From positions 1,798,001 to 1,862,000 of the forward strand of contig NZ_CP124836.1 of NCBI RefSeq assembly GCF_029964055.1: DNA of 64,000 bases, in the 5' to 3' direction. Below, piece by piece: positions 26,101 through 34,117 of this stretch (positions within the stretch are counted from its first letter, which is position 1; each line of letters starts with the position of its first letter). A program made the position numbers and the translations under genes. Origin of the DNA: Arthrobacter sp. EM1. Lineage in GTDB: Bacteria; Actinomycetota; Actinomycetes; Actinomycetales; Micrococcaceae. The notes under the pieces are model-generated. The model made no database searches, was not told the DNA's origin, and worked only from the letters and a program-made list of their open reading frames with translations.

Positions 26101-26844
26101 GTGCGTGTCCTCACGATCATCCCGACCTACAACGAGCTGGAATCGTTGCCCAAGACTCTCGGGCGCCTGCGCACGGCTGTGCCTGGCTCCGACGTCCTGG
26201 TTGTCGACGACAACAGCCCCGACGGCACCGGGCAGCTTGCGGACCGCTTTGCCGCTGAGGACAGCCAGGTCCACGTCCTGCACCGAGCGGGAAAGGCCGG
26301 ACTGGGCGCAGCGTACATCGCCGGGTTCAAATGGGGCCTCGCCGCCGGTTACGACGTGCTCGTCGAAATGGATGCTGACGGTTCGCACCAGCCGGAGCAA
26401 CTTCCGCAACTGCTCGAGGCCGTCGAACAAGGCGCCGACCTCGCCATGGGCTCGCGTTGGGTACCGGGCGGCAGCGTCGTCAACTGGCCGCTGTACCGGC
26501 AAGCCATCTCCCGGGTCGGCAGCACCTATGCCCGGCTCCTGCTGGGTTTGAAAATCAAGGATGTTACCGGCGGTTTCCGTGCGTTCCGGCGCAGCACCCT
26601 GGAGAAGCTGAACCTGGACGCGGTTGATTCCGTCGGCTACGGCTTCCAGGTGGACCTTGCCTGGCGCGTGGCCAAGCTGGGTCTGACAATTGTCGAACGG
26701 CCCATCACCTTCGTTGAACGCGAACTGGGCGCCTCGAAGATGAGCGGAAACATCGTGGTCGAAGCCATGATCAACGTCACCAAGTGGGGCCTGGCCGCAC
26801 GCTGGAACACTTTGTCCGGCAAGCTTGGCAGCCACAAGCGCTAG
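26101..26844 (+). CDS. ppm1: Polyprenol monophosphomannose synthase (DPM1-like)
   Basis: A 247-residue GT2 glycosyltransferase that moves mannose from GDP-mannose to polyprenyl phosphate, supplying donor for lipoglycan or protein mannosylation at the membrane. N-terminal RVLTIIPTYNELESLPKTL, VVDDNSPDGTGQLAD (nucleotide-binding Asp pair) and LVEMDADGSHQPEQL (metal-binding DAD) are visible, as is the RPITFVERELGASKMSG end typical of DPM1. There is no fused acyltransferase domain or C-terminal membrane segment. The GTG start has AAGGAAAGG upstream. Other GT2 enzymes are possible but less likely. Confidence 0.88.
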   Translation: MRVLTIIPTYNELESLPKTLGRLRTAVPGSDVLVVDDNSPDGTGQLADRFAAEDSQVHVLHRAGKAGLGAAYIAGFKWGLAAGYDVLVEMDADGSHQPEQLPQLLEAVEQGADLAMGSRWVPGGSVVNWPLYRQAISRVGSTYARLLLGLKIKDVTGGFRAFRRSTLEKLNLDAVDSVGYGFQVDLAWRVAKLGLTIVERPITFVERELGASKMSGNIVVEAMINVTKWGLAARWNTLSGKLGSHKR

Positions 26845-26866
26845 CCCTCGCCCGTCCGGGGACAAA

Positions 26867-26913
26867 AAAGGGGCCGGCCTGCACCGTCTGTGACGGTGCG
26901 GGCCGGCCCCTTT
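26867..26913. terminator. Bidirectional terminator hairpin
   Basis: A 22-bp stem with a single G-T wobble around a TGT loop, flanked by A and T runs (AAAAAAG on one side, CCCCTTT on the other). It lies between the convergent mannose synthase and rbpA genes and can serve both. Confidence 0.85.
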
Positions 26914-26936
26914 GCTGTGCCTGGACTGCGGGTTCC

Positions 26937-27284
26937 TTAGGCGGAGCGCCGTTCGCCCCGGCGTTCGCGCAGGATCGTCAGGCGGTCTTCGAGGATCTGC
27001 TCAAGTTCCGGCAGGGAGCGACGTTCCAGGAGCATGTCCCAGTGCGTTCGAACGGCCTTTTCGTTGAGGTTCACCGGGCGTTCGCCATCAACGAGCAGGG
27101 CTTCTTTGCCTGTTTTGGAGACCCACACCGGGGGGATCTCGGCTTCGGAGGAGAAGGTCACAAAAACCTGCTCGCCGTCCGCGCACCGGTACTCGACCCG
27201 CTGGCGCGGAGCCGGCTCGACACCGGACTCGGTCTCCATGCTTTGGGCGCCAAGGCGCATACCCCGCAGGCTGCGATCGCTCAT
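26937..27284 (-). CDS. rbpA: RNA polymerase-binding protein RbpA
   Basis: A 115-residue actinobacterial transcription factor that binds RNA polymerase and group 1/2 sigma factors and stabilises open complexes. The N-terminal tail RSLRGMRLGAQSMETE, the core VEYRCADGEQVFVTFSSEAEIPP, and the C-terminal sigma-interaction region AVRTHWDMLLERRSLPELEQ are all characteristic. Only one of the zinc-type Cys pairs is suggested (YRC), as in many homologues. GAGGGAG lies just before the ATG. Upstream sequence contains a SigR/SigH-like promoter and a TATACT element. Confidence 0.95.
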   Translation of the reverse strand: MSDRSLRGMRLGAQSMETESGVEPAPRQRVEYRCADGEQVFVTFSSEAEIPPVWVSKTGKEALLVDGERPVNLNEKAVRTHWDMLLERRSLPELEQILEDRLTILRERRGERRSA

Positions 27285-27412
27285 CTTTTCTCCCTCTATT
27301 CGGTTCGCAGGGTCAGGCCCTGCGTGAGCCGGGGGCTGTGGGGCCGCGCCGGACTACGGTTTGCATTGCGCATTCTCACAGGACCCTTAACGGATACAAC
27401 GTCACTAAAGAA

Positions 27413-27438
27413 AACGCTTTGCGAAGCTTAAATGTTCC
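27413..27438 (-). promoter_or_regulatory. SigR/SigH-type promoter candidate for rbpA
   Basis: On the minus strand GGAAC (27438-27434) is followed by exactly 18 nt and GTT (27415-27413). This fits the GGAAY-N18/19-GTT pattern of the thiol-stress sigma factor SigR/SigH. rbpA of Streptomyces coelicolor is a known SigR target. Confidence 0.5.
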
Positions 27439-27466
27439 GCCGGACCGAACCGGCCGGACAAATATT

Positions 27467-27472
27467 TAAGTA
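27467..27472 (-). promoter_or_regulatory. TATACT -10 element upstream of rbpA
   Basis: Minus-strand TATACT with a weak TTACCG 17 nt upstream could be a housekeeping promoter. A CTTAAAT/ATTTAAG inverted repeat (27427-27433 and 27464-27470) flanks the region downstream of it. Confidence 0.4.
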
Positions 27473-27532
27473 TACGCGAACGGGCCGTCCCCGGTAAAGC
27501 TTAGGGAACGGGCTGCCCTCGCGGGATGCGGA

Positions 27533-27569
27533 AAGGGGAGGCACCCGCCAGCGGCGGATACCTCCCCTT
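27533..27569 (-). terminator. Terminator hairpin after SPFH gene
   Basis: Outer 9-bp stem AAGGGGAGG/CCTCCCCTT with an inner CCGCC/GGCGG stem, 12 nt after the SPFH stop on the minus strand and followed by TTT. Confidence 0.7.
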
Positions 27570-27581
27570 GACCGGGAACGC

Positions 27582-28586
27582 TTAGGGCTCTTGCCGGCCC
27601 TTGAGATCCACTCCGCCGTCGGCGGGGCCTCCCGCGGACGCTGCCGGTCCGGCGGTTTCGGCCTTGGCCGCGTCAGAATCAGGCCCAAAAAGCCCATCGT
27701 TGGCCTGGCCGTCCTTGCTTCCGCCGAGGGCGCTGCCGATACCTTTGAGCGCCTCGCCGACTTCACTCGGAATGATCCACAGCTTGTTCGCCGAGCCTTC
27801 GGCGATCTTCGGCAGGGTCTGCAGGTACTGGTAGGCCAGGAGCTTCTGGTCCGGGTTGCCCTTGTGGATCGCACCGAACACCTTTTGGATGGCCTGGGCT
27901 TCACCGTCGGCCCGAAGGATCGCCGCCTTGGCGTCGCCTTCGGCCTTCAGGATCGAGGACTGCCGCTGGCCTTCAGCGGTGAGGATGGCGGACTGCTTGG
28001 TGCCCTCCGCCGTCAGGATGGCGGCGCGCCGGTCCCGTTCGGCGCGCATCTGCTTCTCCATCGAATCCTGGATGGAGTGCGGCGGATCAATCGCCTTGAG
28101 CTCCACCCGCGAGACACGGATGCCCCAGCGGCCGGTCGCCTCGTCCAGCACACCGCGGAGTTGGCCGTTGATCTGATCACGTGAGGTGAGGGCTTCTTCG
28201 AGGTTCAGGCCGCCCACAACGTTTCGGAGCGTCGTGGTGGTGAGCTGTTCGACGGCCTGGATGTAGTTCGCGATCTCGTACGTGGCTGCCCGCGCATCGG
28301 TGACCTGGAAGTAGACCACCGTGTCGATCGAAACGACGAGGTTGTCCTCGGTGATCACCGGCTGCGGCGGGAAAGAGACCACCTGTTCACGCAGGTCAAG
28401 CAGCGGCAGCAGCCGGTCCACAAACGGGATCAGGATCGTAAGGCCGGGGTTCAGCGTCCGCTGGTACTTGCCCAGCCGTTCGACGACGCCGGCCCGTGCC
28501 TGCGGGACAATCCGAACCGACCGGACCAGCACTATTATTACGAACGCAACGAGCACCAGCAGCACGATTGCGACTGCGATATCCAT
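27582..28586 (-). CDS. SPFH/Band 7 (stomatin-like) membrane protein
   Basis: A 334-residue protein. One N-terminal transmembrane helix (VAIVLLVLVAFVIIVLV) leads into the SPFH domain (VPQARAGVVERLGKYQRTLNPG, and VVYFQVTDARAATYEIANY). A heptad-like Ala/Glu-rich region with repeated LTAEGTKQSAILTAEGQRQS then SILKAEGDAKAAILRADGEA follows, typical of flotillin/stomatin oligomers. The C-terminus is low complexity. Such proteins scaffold membrane microdomains and often pair with NfeD proteins; an nfeD-like gene lies 97 nt upstream, probably in the same operon. Confidence 0.9.
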   Translation of the reverse strand: MDIAVAIVLLVLVAFVIIVLVRSVRIVPQARAGVVERLGKYQRTLNPGLTILIPFVDRLLPLLDLREQVVSFPPQPVITEDNLVVSIDTVVYFQVTDARAATYEIANYIQAVEQLTTTTLRNVVGGLNLEEALTSRDQINGQLRGVLDEATGRWGIRVSRVELKAIDPPHSIQDSMEKQMRAERDRRAAILTAEGTKQSAILTAEGQRQSSILKAEGDAKAAILRADGEAQAIQKVFGAIHKGNPDQKLLAYQYLQTLPKIAEGSANKLWIIPSEVGEALKGIGSALGGSKDGQANDGLFGPDSDAAKAETAGPAASAGGPADGGVDLKGRQEP

Positions 28587-28683
28587 ACTTCACCTATTCC
28601 CCAGATTTGGTCTTGCCATGGTGTGCGGCGGAGTCCCGCCGCGTCCCCGGCGCCGGTGACGGCCGCCGGAATTCTTGCTTCGG

Positions 28684-29148
28684 CTACTGGACGGCAGTTT
28701 CCTGCTGCGGGGCGACGACGGCAGTAGCGCCGTCGATGGCTCTGACAATTACGTGCTGGCCAGCGGCCAGCATGCCGGTCTCGGAGCGGGCGCTCCAGAC
28801 GTCGCCGCCAATTTTAACCAGGCCGCCGCTGGCGCTGACCGGCTCCATGACCAGCGCGGATTCACCGATCAGCCTTTCGACGTTGCTCCGAAGGTCGTCC
28901 GGACCCTTGCGGAGGTGCTTGAGCGCGACGGGCCGGACGAAGCCGATCATCAGCAGCGACACGACGCAGAACGCCACGATTTGCAGGCCCAGGTCGGCCC
29001 CCGCGAATGCTGCCACCAGTCCGGCCAGAGCGCCACCGCCAAGCATGATAAAAAAGAGGTCCAGAGTGAGCATCTCTACCACGGCAAAAACCAGGAACAC
29101 CGTGAGCCACAGCGCCCACCAGTTTTCGGCTAGCCAGTCCAGCATCAT
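28684..29148 (-). CDS. NfeD-like membrane protein
   Basis: A 154-residue protein with three to four hydrophobic segments (WWALWLTVFLVFAVVEML, FFIMLGGGALAGLVAAFAGA, IVAFCVVSLLMIGFV) and a C-terminal OB-fold domain (NVERLIGESALVMEPVSASG then VKIGGDVWSARSE and VIVRAIDGATAVV). This is the short NfeD1b type without a protease domain. NfeD proteins partner with SPFH proteins in membrane organisation. Two ATGs occur in tandem (29148, 29145) after a G-rich ribosome site. It heads a two-gene operon with the SPFH gene. Confidence 0.85.
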   Translation of the reverse strand: MMLDWLAENWWALWLTVFLVFAVVEMLTLDLFFIMLGGGALAGLVAAFAGADLGLQIVAFCVVSLLMIGFVRPVALKHLRKGPDDLRSNVERLIGESALVMEPVSASGGLVKIGGDVWSARSETGMLAAGQHVIVRAIDGATAVVAPQQETAVQ

Positions 29149-29241
29149 TCCCCCTTCGCCCCAGGGGCTGCAGGCGCAGACCCTCAGTTACTCTCATTCC
29201 ATCCTAAGCCGATAGGCAAGCCGTGCGGAGGGCCGCAGAAA

Positions 29242-30153
29242 TCAGTTTGCGAAAGTGGCCAAGTCGTTATCTGCGGCTTTGGCGCGCGGCTCAAAGACAC
29301 TGATCCGGAACCGGGCAGAGACGGCTGTGCGCGGCGGCAGCCCGGCCGCGAAGGCCAGCAGGGCATCCCGGTTCAGATGGTGCCCGGCGGGGCCCATCAG
29401 GGCCAGCCGAAGGACGTCGTCCGGGGAGAGCAGCAGCGGCACATCCAGATCGTCGGTGGAGAGCGTCGAAAAGTGTCCTTCGAGTGAGGCCGCGAGCCGT
29501 TCGTCCTTTGTCGGCTCGATCCCAAGCATGCCGGACTGGCCTGCCACCTCTTGGAGATGTCCCGGCCGCGGAGTCACCACAATCAACCGGCCGACAGGGC
29601 GCAGCACCCGGACAAACTCATTTGGGTTGCGCGGCGCGAAGACCACAGTGATGACATCGACGCTGCCGTCACCCAGCGGCAGCGGCTGCCACACGTCGCT
29701 GACGAGGTTTACCGCCTCGGGGTTCAGTTTCGCGGCCCTGCGGAGGGCGAACTTAGAGATGTCCAGGCCGATCGCCCGGGCGGGCGTCCGGTCCAGCGCG
29801 GCCTGGTCCAGCACAGCCCGGAGATAGTGGCCGGTGCCCGTTCCTGCGTCCAGCACAACCGGAGGCGTTTGCGGGTCAACGCCTGCGAGGAAGCGGGCGG
29901 ACAGTTCCGCCACGGCATCCGCGAGCGGACGGTAGTGGCCGGCGCCGAGGAATTCGAAGCGCGCCGCCACCATGTCGGCCGAATCGGCTTCGAATACGGT
30001 GCCTTTACCAACGAGGAAGTTGAAGTACCCCTGCTTCGCGGCGTCGAAGCTGTGCCCGGCAGGACACTTCAGGGCCGGCACGCCAGGTCCGCCGGGAGCC
30101 AGCCGGGCCCGGCAGACCGGGCAGAGCAGCAAGTCGGGGGAAACGGGGGGCAT
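29242..30153 (-). CDS. 23S rRNA (guanine-N1)-methyltransferase, RlmA family
   Basis: A 303-residue enzyme with an N-terminal zinc finger (C11, C14, C30, H34 in CPVC and CPAGH) followed by a short target-recognition segment (FDAAKQGYFNFLVGK) and a class I SAM domain (VVLDAGTGTGHYL at about 99-111). APRNPNEFVRVLRPVGRLIVV completes the Rossmann fold. RlmA enzymes methylate G745 or G748 in domain II of 23S rRNA. The actinobacterial member may be RlmA(II)/TlrB-like, which affects tylosin susceptibility, but this is inference. The start at 30153 fits a TAGGAT 7 nt upstream. Confidence 0.85.
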   Translation of the reverse strand: MPPVSPDLLLCPVCRARLAPGGPGVPALKCPAGHSFDAAKQGYFNFLVGKGTVFEADSADMVAARFEFLGAGHYRPLADAVAELSARFLAGVDPQTPPVVLDAGTGTGHYLRAVLDQAALDRTPARAIGLDISKFALRRAAKLNPEAVNLVSDVWQPLPLGDGSVDVITVVFAPRNPNEFVRVLRPVGRLIVVTPRPGHLQEVAGQSGMLGIEPTKDERLAASLEGHFSTLSTDDLDVPLLLSPDDVLRLALMGPAGHHLNRDALLAFAAGLPPRTAVSARFRISVFEPRAKAADNDLATFAN

Positions 30154-30160
30154 ACTGTCC

Positions 30161-30166
30161 ATCCTA
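30161..30166 (-). promoter_or_regulatory. -10 element of leaderless promoter (RlmA-type gene)
   Basis: Minus-strand TAGGAT, 7 nt, then ATG at 30153. Confidence 0.5.
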
Positions 30167-30248
30167 GGTGGCCGGTCCGCGGCGGCGGCGTTCCAGAACG
30201 GCACAGCGCCGCCGACGTGAGCTATTTCACTGCCGGGGAAACTGGGGC

Positions 30249-30254
30249 TAGGCT
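30249..30254 (+). promoter_or_regulatory. -10 element of leaderless promoter (S9 peptidase)
   Basis: TAGGCT, 7 nt, then GTG at 30262. Confidence 0.55.
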
Positions 30255-30261
30255 CGCACAC

Positions 30262-32355
30262 GTGAAATCCGAACATCTGCCGCTGCTGAATTCCGTGTCC
30301 GCCCCTGCCGTGCATCCAGACGGCGGGCACGCCGTGGTCTCCGTGATCCGGCCCGATTTCGATGCCGACGCCTACGTTGGGCAACTCTGGACGGTGCCGC
30401 TGGGACCGGGTCAGGCTCCGCGCCGCCTGACCCGCGGATTCCGCGACACCGCTCCGGACTTCTCACCGGACGGACAGATGCTGGCCTTCCTGCGCGCCGC
30501 GGACGGTGGAAAACCTCAACTCCACATTGTCGAGGCCGGCGGCGGGGAACCGCTGCCAGTCACCGGCGCACCGCTGGGAGTGTCCCAGTTTGCCTGGTCG
30601 CCGGACTCCCGGCAAATTGTCTACGGGGCCAGAACCCCGGAAAACGGCCGCTACGGCAGCACCCCCGGGGTATCCGCCGGCAGCGAGGACGCCCGGCTGA
30701 TCACCGACTACAAGTACCGCATGAACGGCGTCGGATACACTGCGGACCAGCCAGTGCAGCTCTTCCTGGTCGAAGTGCCCGATCTTGGCGCTGAACCCAA
30801 GGTGGTGCCAACGGGCCGGGCTTTGAAGTCCGGCACCGCAGTTGCCGACGGCGGCACACCCGGTGTTGGTCTCCCGGCCGCACGGCAACTAACCACGGCT
30901 GCCACAGACCACACCGGTGCGGGTTTCAGCGCCGACGGGCTGGCAATCTATTTTGTCGCGGCCCTGCATCGTGGCAGCGACGCCGACCTTGCGAGCGGCA
31001 TCTACCGCCTGGACACCGGCGACGGCACCGGGGGAGCCGAGCCGCTGGCCGTGGTACCGGAGAACACCGGCCGGCAGGACGTGCACGCCGTCCGCGCGTC
31101 GCCGGACGGACACCGGCTGTTTTTCCTCGCCCAGGAATTGGGCGCCTCGGGCCTGGACTTCGTGGCACGCAACACCGCTCTTTACGTGCTGCCGGCCGGC
31201 GGCGGCGACGCCACCCGGCTGAGCGACGCCGAGACGATGGACCTGAGCTGCAACGGCAGGATCGAACTGTCCGGCCCTGACGCGGTGCTGCTGCTCAATA
31301 CTGTCTGCGGAACGGTCGAAGTGATCGAGTTCCACGCCTCCGGGAAGCACCAGGTGCTGGTTAGCGGAAAACGGGTGGCCACCGGCGCCGCGGCGTCGGG
31401 CGGCTCGCTGGTGGTCAGTTTCACGGACGCGGCGACGGCGGGGGACACTGCTGTGCTTGCGGGCGGACAGCTCCGGATCCTGACCGATTTCTCCGCGGCG
31501 CTGCGTTCCGGCCCCGGAATCATCAAGCCTCTGGAGTTCACAGTCCCCTCAGCAGACGGCTACCCCGTCCACGGCTGGCTTGTGCAGCCGCCGGGGCGCG
31601 GACCGCACCCGGTGCTGCTGAACATCCACGGCGGCCCGTTCGCCCAGTTCACCGGCGCGCTGTTCGACGAAGCACAGGTCTACGCCGCGGCGGGCTACGC
31701 GGTCCTGATGTGCAACCCCCGCGGTTCCGCCGGCTACGGACAAGACCACGGACGGGCCATCAAGGAAAAGATGGGAACCCTTGACATGCAGGACGTCCTG
31801 GCCTTCCTCGACGGCGCGCTCAGCACGTTCGAGGAGCTCGATGCCGGGGCGCTCGGCATTATGGGCGGGTCCTACGGCGGCTACCTCACCGCGTGGACCA
31901 TCAGCCACGACCACCGCTTCAAAGCCGCCATTGTGGAGCGTGGATTCCTCGATCCCGTGAGCTTCGTCGGCTCCTCGGACATCGGCTGGTTCTTCGGCGG
32001 GGAGTACACCGGGCGCGCGGCCGAACAGATGGCGGCGCAAAGCCCGATGTCCCGGGTGGACCGGGTGCGCACCGCCTCGCTTGTGATCCACAGCGAGGAG
32101 GACCTCCGGTGTCCGGTGGAGCAGGGCCAGCGGTACTTCACGGCGCTCAAACAGCACGGTGTGGAGGCCGCCTTCCTCGTCTTCCCGGGGGAGAACCATG
32201 AGCTCTCACGCACCGGAACACCGCACCACCGCAAGCAGCGTTTCGACCAGATCCTGCGGTGGTGGGCCCGGTACCTCCCCACGGCGGCCAATCCGGCCCC
32301 GGCGGACGTCAAGGCTGACGGCACCGCGGACGGCCCCGGCGGACGTCAAGGCTGA
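30262..32355 (+). CDS. S9 family peptidase (prolyl oligopeptidase/acylaminoacyl-peptidase type)
   Basis: A 697-residue serine peptidase. The first ~410 residues form a beta-propeller with repeated WD/PD40-like segments such as APDFSPDGQMLAFL and WSPDSRQIVYGA. The C-terminal alpha/beta-hydrolase domain carries the triad: Ser537 in GGSYGGY, Asp614 in SEEDLRCPVEQG and His646 in FPGENHELSR. It is probably cytosolic, cleaving short peptides. The reading frame is open far upstream, but homology and a -10 hexamer support GTG at 30262. The last residues are encoded by a direct repeat that creates the stop. Confidence 0.93.
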   Translation: MKSEHLPLLNSVSAPAVHPDGGHAVVSVIRPDFDADAYVGQLWTVPLGPGQAPRRLTRGFRDTAPDFSPDGQMLAFLRAADGGKPQLHIVEAGGGEPLPVTGAPLGVSQFAWSPDSRQIVYGARTPENGRYGSTPGVSAGSEDARLITDYKYRMNGVGYTADQPVQLFLVEVPDLGAEPKVVPTGRALKSGTAVADGGTPGVGLPAARQLTTAATDHTGAGFSADGLAIYFVAALHRGSDADLASGIYRLDTGDGTGGAEPLAVVPENTGRQDVHAVRASPDGHRLFFLAQELGASGLDFVARNTALYVLPAGGGDATRLSDAETMDLSCNGRIELSGPDAVLLLNTVCGTVEVIEFHASGKHQVLVSGKRVATGAAASGGSLVVSFTDAATAGDTAVLAGGQLRILTDFSAALRSGPGIIKPLEFTVPSADGYPVHGWLVQPPGRGPHPVLLNIHGGPFAQFTGALFDEAQVYAAAGYAVLMCNPRGSAGYGQDHGRAIKEKMGTLDMQDVLAFLDGALSTFEELDAGALGIMGGSYGGYLTAWTISHDHRFKAAIVERGFLDPVSFVGSSDIGWFFGGEYTGRAAEQMAAQSPMSRVDRVRTASLVIHSEEDLRCPVEQGQRYFTALKQHGVEAAFLVFPGENHELSRTGTPHHRKQRFDQILRWWARYLPTAANPAPADVKADGTADGPGGRQG

Positions 32356-32384
32356 CGGCACCGGCTCATGTCAAGGCTGACGGC
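32294..32384 (+). repeat. Short direct repeats at the 3' end of the S9 peptidase gene
   Basis: A 33-bp perfect direct repeat (32294-32326 and 32331-32363, period 37) is followed by a third partial copy sharing GTCAAGGCTGACGGC at 32370-32384. The 37-nt period shifts the frame, so the stop codon of the gene lies inside copy two. Confidence 0.85.
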
Positions 32385-32405
32385 CAGCCGGCCTTCAGTC
32401 GGAGT

Positions 32406-33077
32406 TCAGTCGGCGCTATCGCCCGGAAGGAAGCCGAGTTCCCGGCGGGCGAGACTGATGTCGGGCTGCGCCCAGCGTGCGGAATACTCGGCGTTGCTGC
32501 TGATCGAGCGCAGTTCGGCACGGTCAAGGTAGAGGATGCCGTGCACGTGGTCAGTTTCGTGCTGGACGATCCGTGCCTGCCAGCCACTGAATTCCCGCTG
32601 CTGCCGGCTGCCGTCCGCTGCGGTGAAGTCGAGCCGAACCCGTTCGGGCCGGTTGACTGCGGCCTGAAGTCCGTGCAGCGACAGGCAGCCTTCGTAAAAG
32701 GCCACTGTGGTGCCGCCAAGTGGCTGGTAGCTCGGGTTGAGCATGGCAAAAAAGGGCAACGGCTCCCGTCCGCGGACAGCGGCGACGTCGGGATCGACGT
32801 CGAACTGGTCCTCGAGAACCGCGAGCTGCAGCGGGACGCCAAGCTGTGGTGCTGCCAGGCCCACGCCGGGTGCCTTATGCATAACGCTGCGCATCAGGTC
32901 GATCAACTGGCCCAGCTCGGCGTCACTCACCTGGCCGCTGAACGGCGCGGCGAGCTGCCTGAGCACCGGATGCCCGGCCTGGACAATGCCCGGAAGCACC
33001 CCGGCGGACAGTAGCTGCTGGACAGTTTCATGGATGCGGGCGGCGCTGAAGTCAGTGGGCTTGGCGTCGGAATACAT
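32406..33077 (-). CDS. def: Peptide deformylase
   Basis: A 223-residue metalloenzyme that removes the N-formyl group from nascent proteins at the ribosome. All three motifs are present: GVGLAAPQLGV (71-81), EGCLS (129-133, metal-ligand Cys131) and HETDH (173-177, two metal-ligand His and the catalytic Glu). The spelling HETDH in place of the commoner HExDH still fits the HExxH motif. The N-terminal ~30 residues are longer than in E. coli Def. The ATG at 33077 has a TAGTCT 6 nt upstream that overlaps the stop codon of the lipoprotein gene behind it. Confidence 0.94.
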   Translation of the reverse strand: MYSDAKPTDFSAARIHETVQQLLSAGVLPGIVQAGHPVLRQLAAPFSGQVSDAELGQLIDLMRSVMHKAPGVGLAAPQLGVPLQLAVLEDQFDVDPDVAAVRGREPLPFFAMLNPSYQPLGGTTVAFYEGCLSLHGLQAAVNRPERVRLDFTAADGSRQQREFSGWQARIVQHETDHVHGILYLDRAELRSISSNAEYSARWAQPDISLARRELGFLPGDSAD

Positions 33078-33083
33078 GCCAAC

Positions 33084-33089
33084 AGACTA
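33084..33089 (-). promoter_or_regulatory. -10 element of leaderless promoter (def)
   Basis: Minus-strand TAGTCT, 6 nt, then ATG at 33077. The first three bases of the hexamer are the TAG stop of the upstream lipoprotein gene. Confidence 0.5.
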
Positions 33090-34046
33090 CTTGCGTCCGC
33101 AGGCGGCCGTAATAAAGTCGTAGATGCGTCCACGCAGCAGCGCGCCGGCGTCAACTTTCAAGACTCCCTCCCGTCCCCCCGAAGAGACACGGAGGGGGAG
33201 CAAAGTGCCCACTTTATCTTCAGCGACGGCGTGCGGATCGCAGCGTGCGGGTCGGATCACCAGCCGGAATTGCTGGCCGGCACCACCGGCGCTGATCGAG
33301 ACAGAGCGCGGCCAGGGGTGGCTCGGGTCCTCGTCGAGCAGGGTTGTCCCGTCGATCCGGTCGATGGTCAGGCTTCCGAGCGAGCCGGGGTTCACGGCGC
33401 CCGGGACGCTGCGCGGTGTGACGTCAAGGCGCAGGACGGCGCTCTTGGCGTCAGCGGAGACCTCAAGTTCCGTTTCCAACCGGAGGTCAGCGACCGCACC
33501 GGCGGCCTGGGCAAGACACATTTCCGCGTTGTTCCGGTCCATCACGCCGTAGGGGTCGCCGGCGGTGACCGTCGAGGTGTGAACTGCTCCGCCGGCAACG
33601 GCCAGGCCCAGTGAAACATCCGGTCCCGCGCCCGGCGGCAGGGTCCGGATTCCGCAGTCCGGGGCACGCAGTTGGGCTGGCAGGATCTTGGTCTGGCCCG
33701 GTGGAATTTCGATTCCGCCGGGGGCTGCCTGCCACGGGATCGTGCCGGAAAAGAGCGGGCTGGCAACCCCTGCGCTGAGCACGGTCACCGGACCGTCGGT
33801 GTTGTTCGTGAGTTGCACGGCAATGATCTGCCGGCTGTAGTTGTCGCGGAGCTGGTTGATCTCGACAGTGATGGGTAAGGCGGCAGCCGACGTTGGTGGT
33901 GCGTTGACGGGACCGACGGGGCGGGTGGCGCCCGCGCTGCATGAGGCCGTCAGCGCAAGGCACACCATGGCCGCGGCACGCCTACACACCGGAATCCGAT
34001 GGTTTTCGCCGGCAGGGCGCCGCACGAGCGGAAGAAGTCGGCCCAT
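33087..34046 (-). CDS. Putative lipoprotein, unknown function
   Basis: A 319-residue exported protein. After a basic N-terminus (MGRLLPLVRRPAGENHRIPV and CRR), a hydrophobic segment AAAMVCLALTASC ends in a lipobox-like LTASC, suggesting lipidation at that Cys. The mature part is beta-rich and includes a FixG/DUF-like fold region (VQLTNNTDGPVTVLSAGVAS). I do not recognise a family function. The start at 34046 is preferred over 34100 because a TACACT hexamer lies 6 nt upstream and signal peptide spacing is better. It ends where the def promoter begins. Confidence 0.7.
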   Translation of the reverse strand: MGRLLPLVRRPAGENHRIPVCRRAAAMVCLALTASCSAGATRPVGPVNAPPTSAAALPITVEINQLRDNYSRQIIAVQLTNNTDGPVTVLSAGVASPLFSGTIPWQAAPGGIEIPPGQTKILPAQLRAPDCGIRTLPPGAGPDVSLGLAVAGGAVHTSTVTAGDPYGVMDRNNAEMCLAQAAGAVADLRLETELEVSADAKSAVLRLDVTPRSVPGAVNPGSLGSLTIDRIDGTTLLDEDPSHPWPRSVSISAGGAGQQFRLVIRPARCDPHAVAEDKVGTLLPLRVSSGGREGVLKVDAGALLRGRIYDFITAACGRK

Positions 34047-34052
34047 AGAATC

Positions 34053-34058
34053 AGTGTA
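34053..34058 (-). promoter_or_regulatory. -10 element of leaderless promoter (lipoprotein)
   Basis: Minus-strand TACACT, 6 nt, then ATG at 34046. Confidence 0.5.
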
Positions 34059-34104
34059 TTCCGGCCGCGGGCCGGTGCGGCGGCGCCTCGCGGCCGTCAT
34101 CGGC

Positions 34105-34110
34105 TAGTCT
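34105..34110 (+). promoter_or_regulatory. -10 element of leaderless promoter (NTF2-like gene)
   Basis: TAGTCT, 7 nt, then ATG at 34118. Confidence 0.55.
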
Positions 34111-34117
34111 CGTTGCC

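Noticed and set aside
29551..30261. In-frame upstream extension of the S9 peptidase (to 934 residues)
   Set aside because: The extension is antisense to the RlmA-type gene, shows no domain, and the GTG at 30262 has a matching -10 element.
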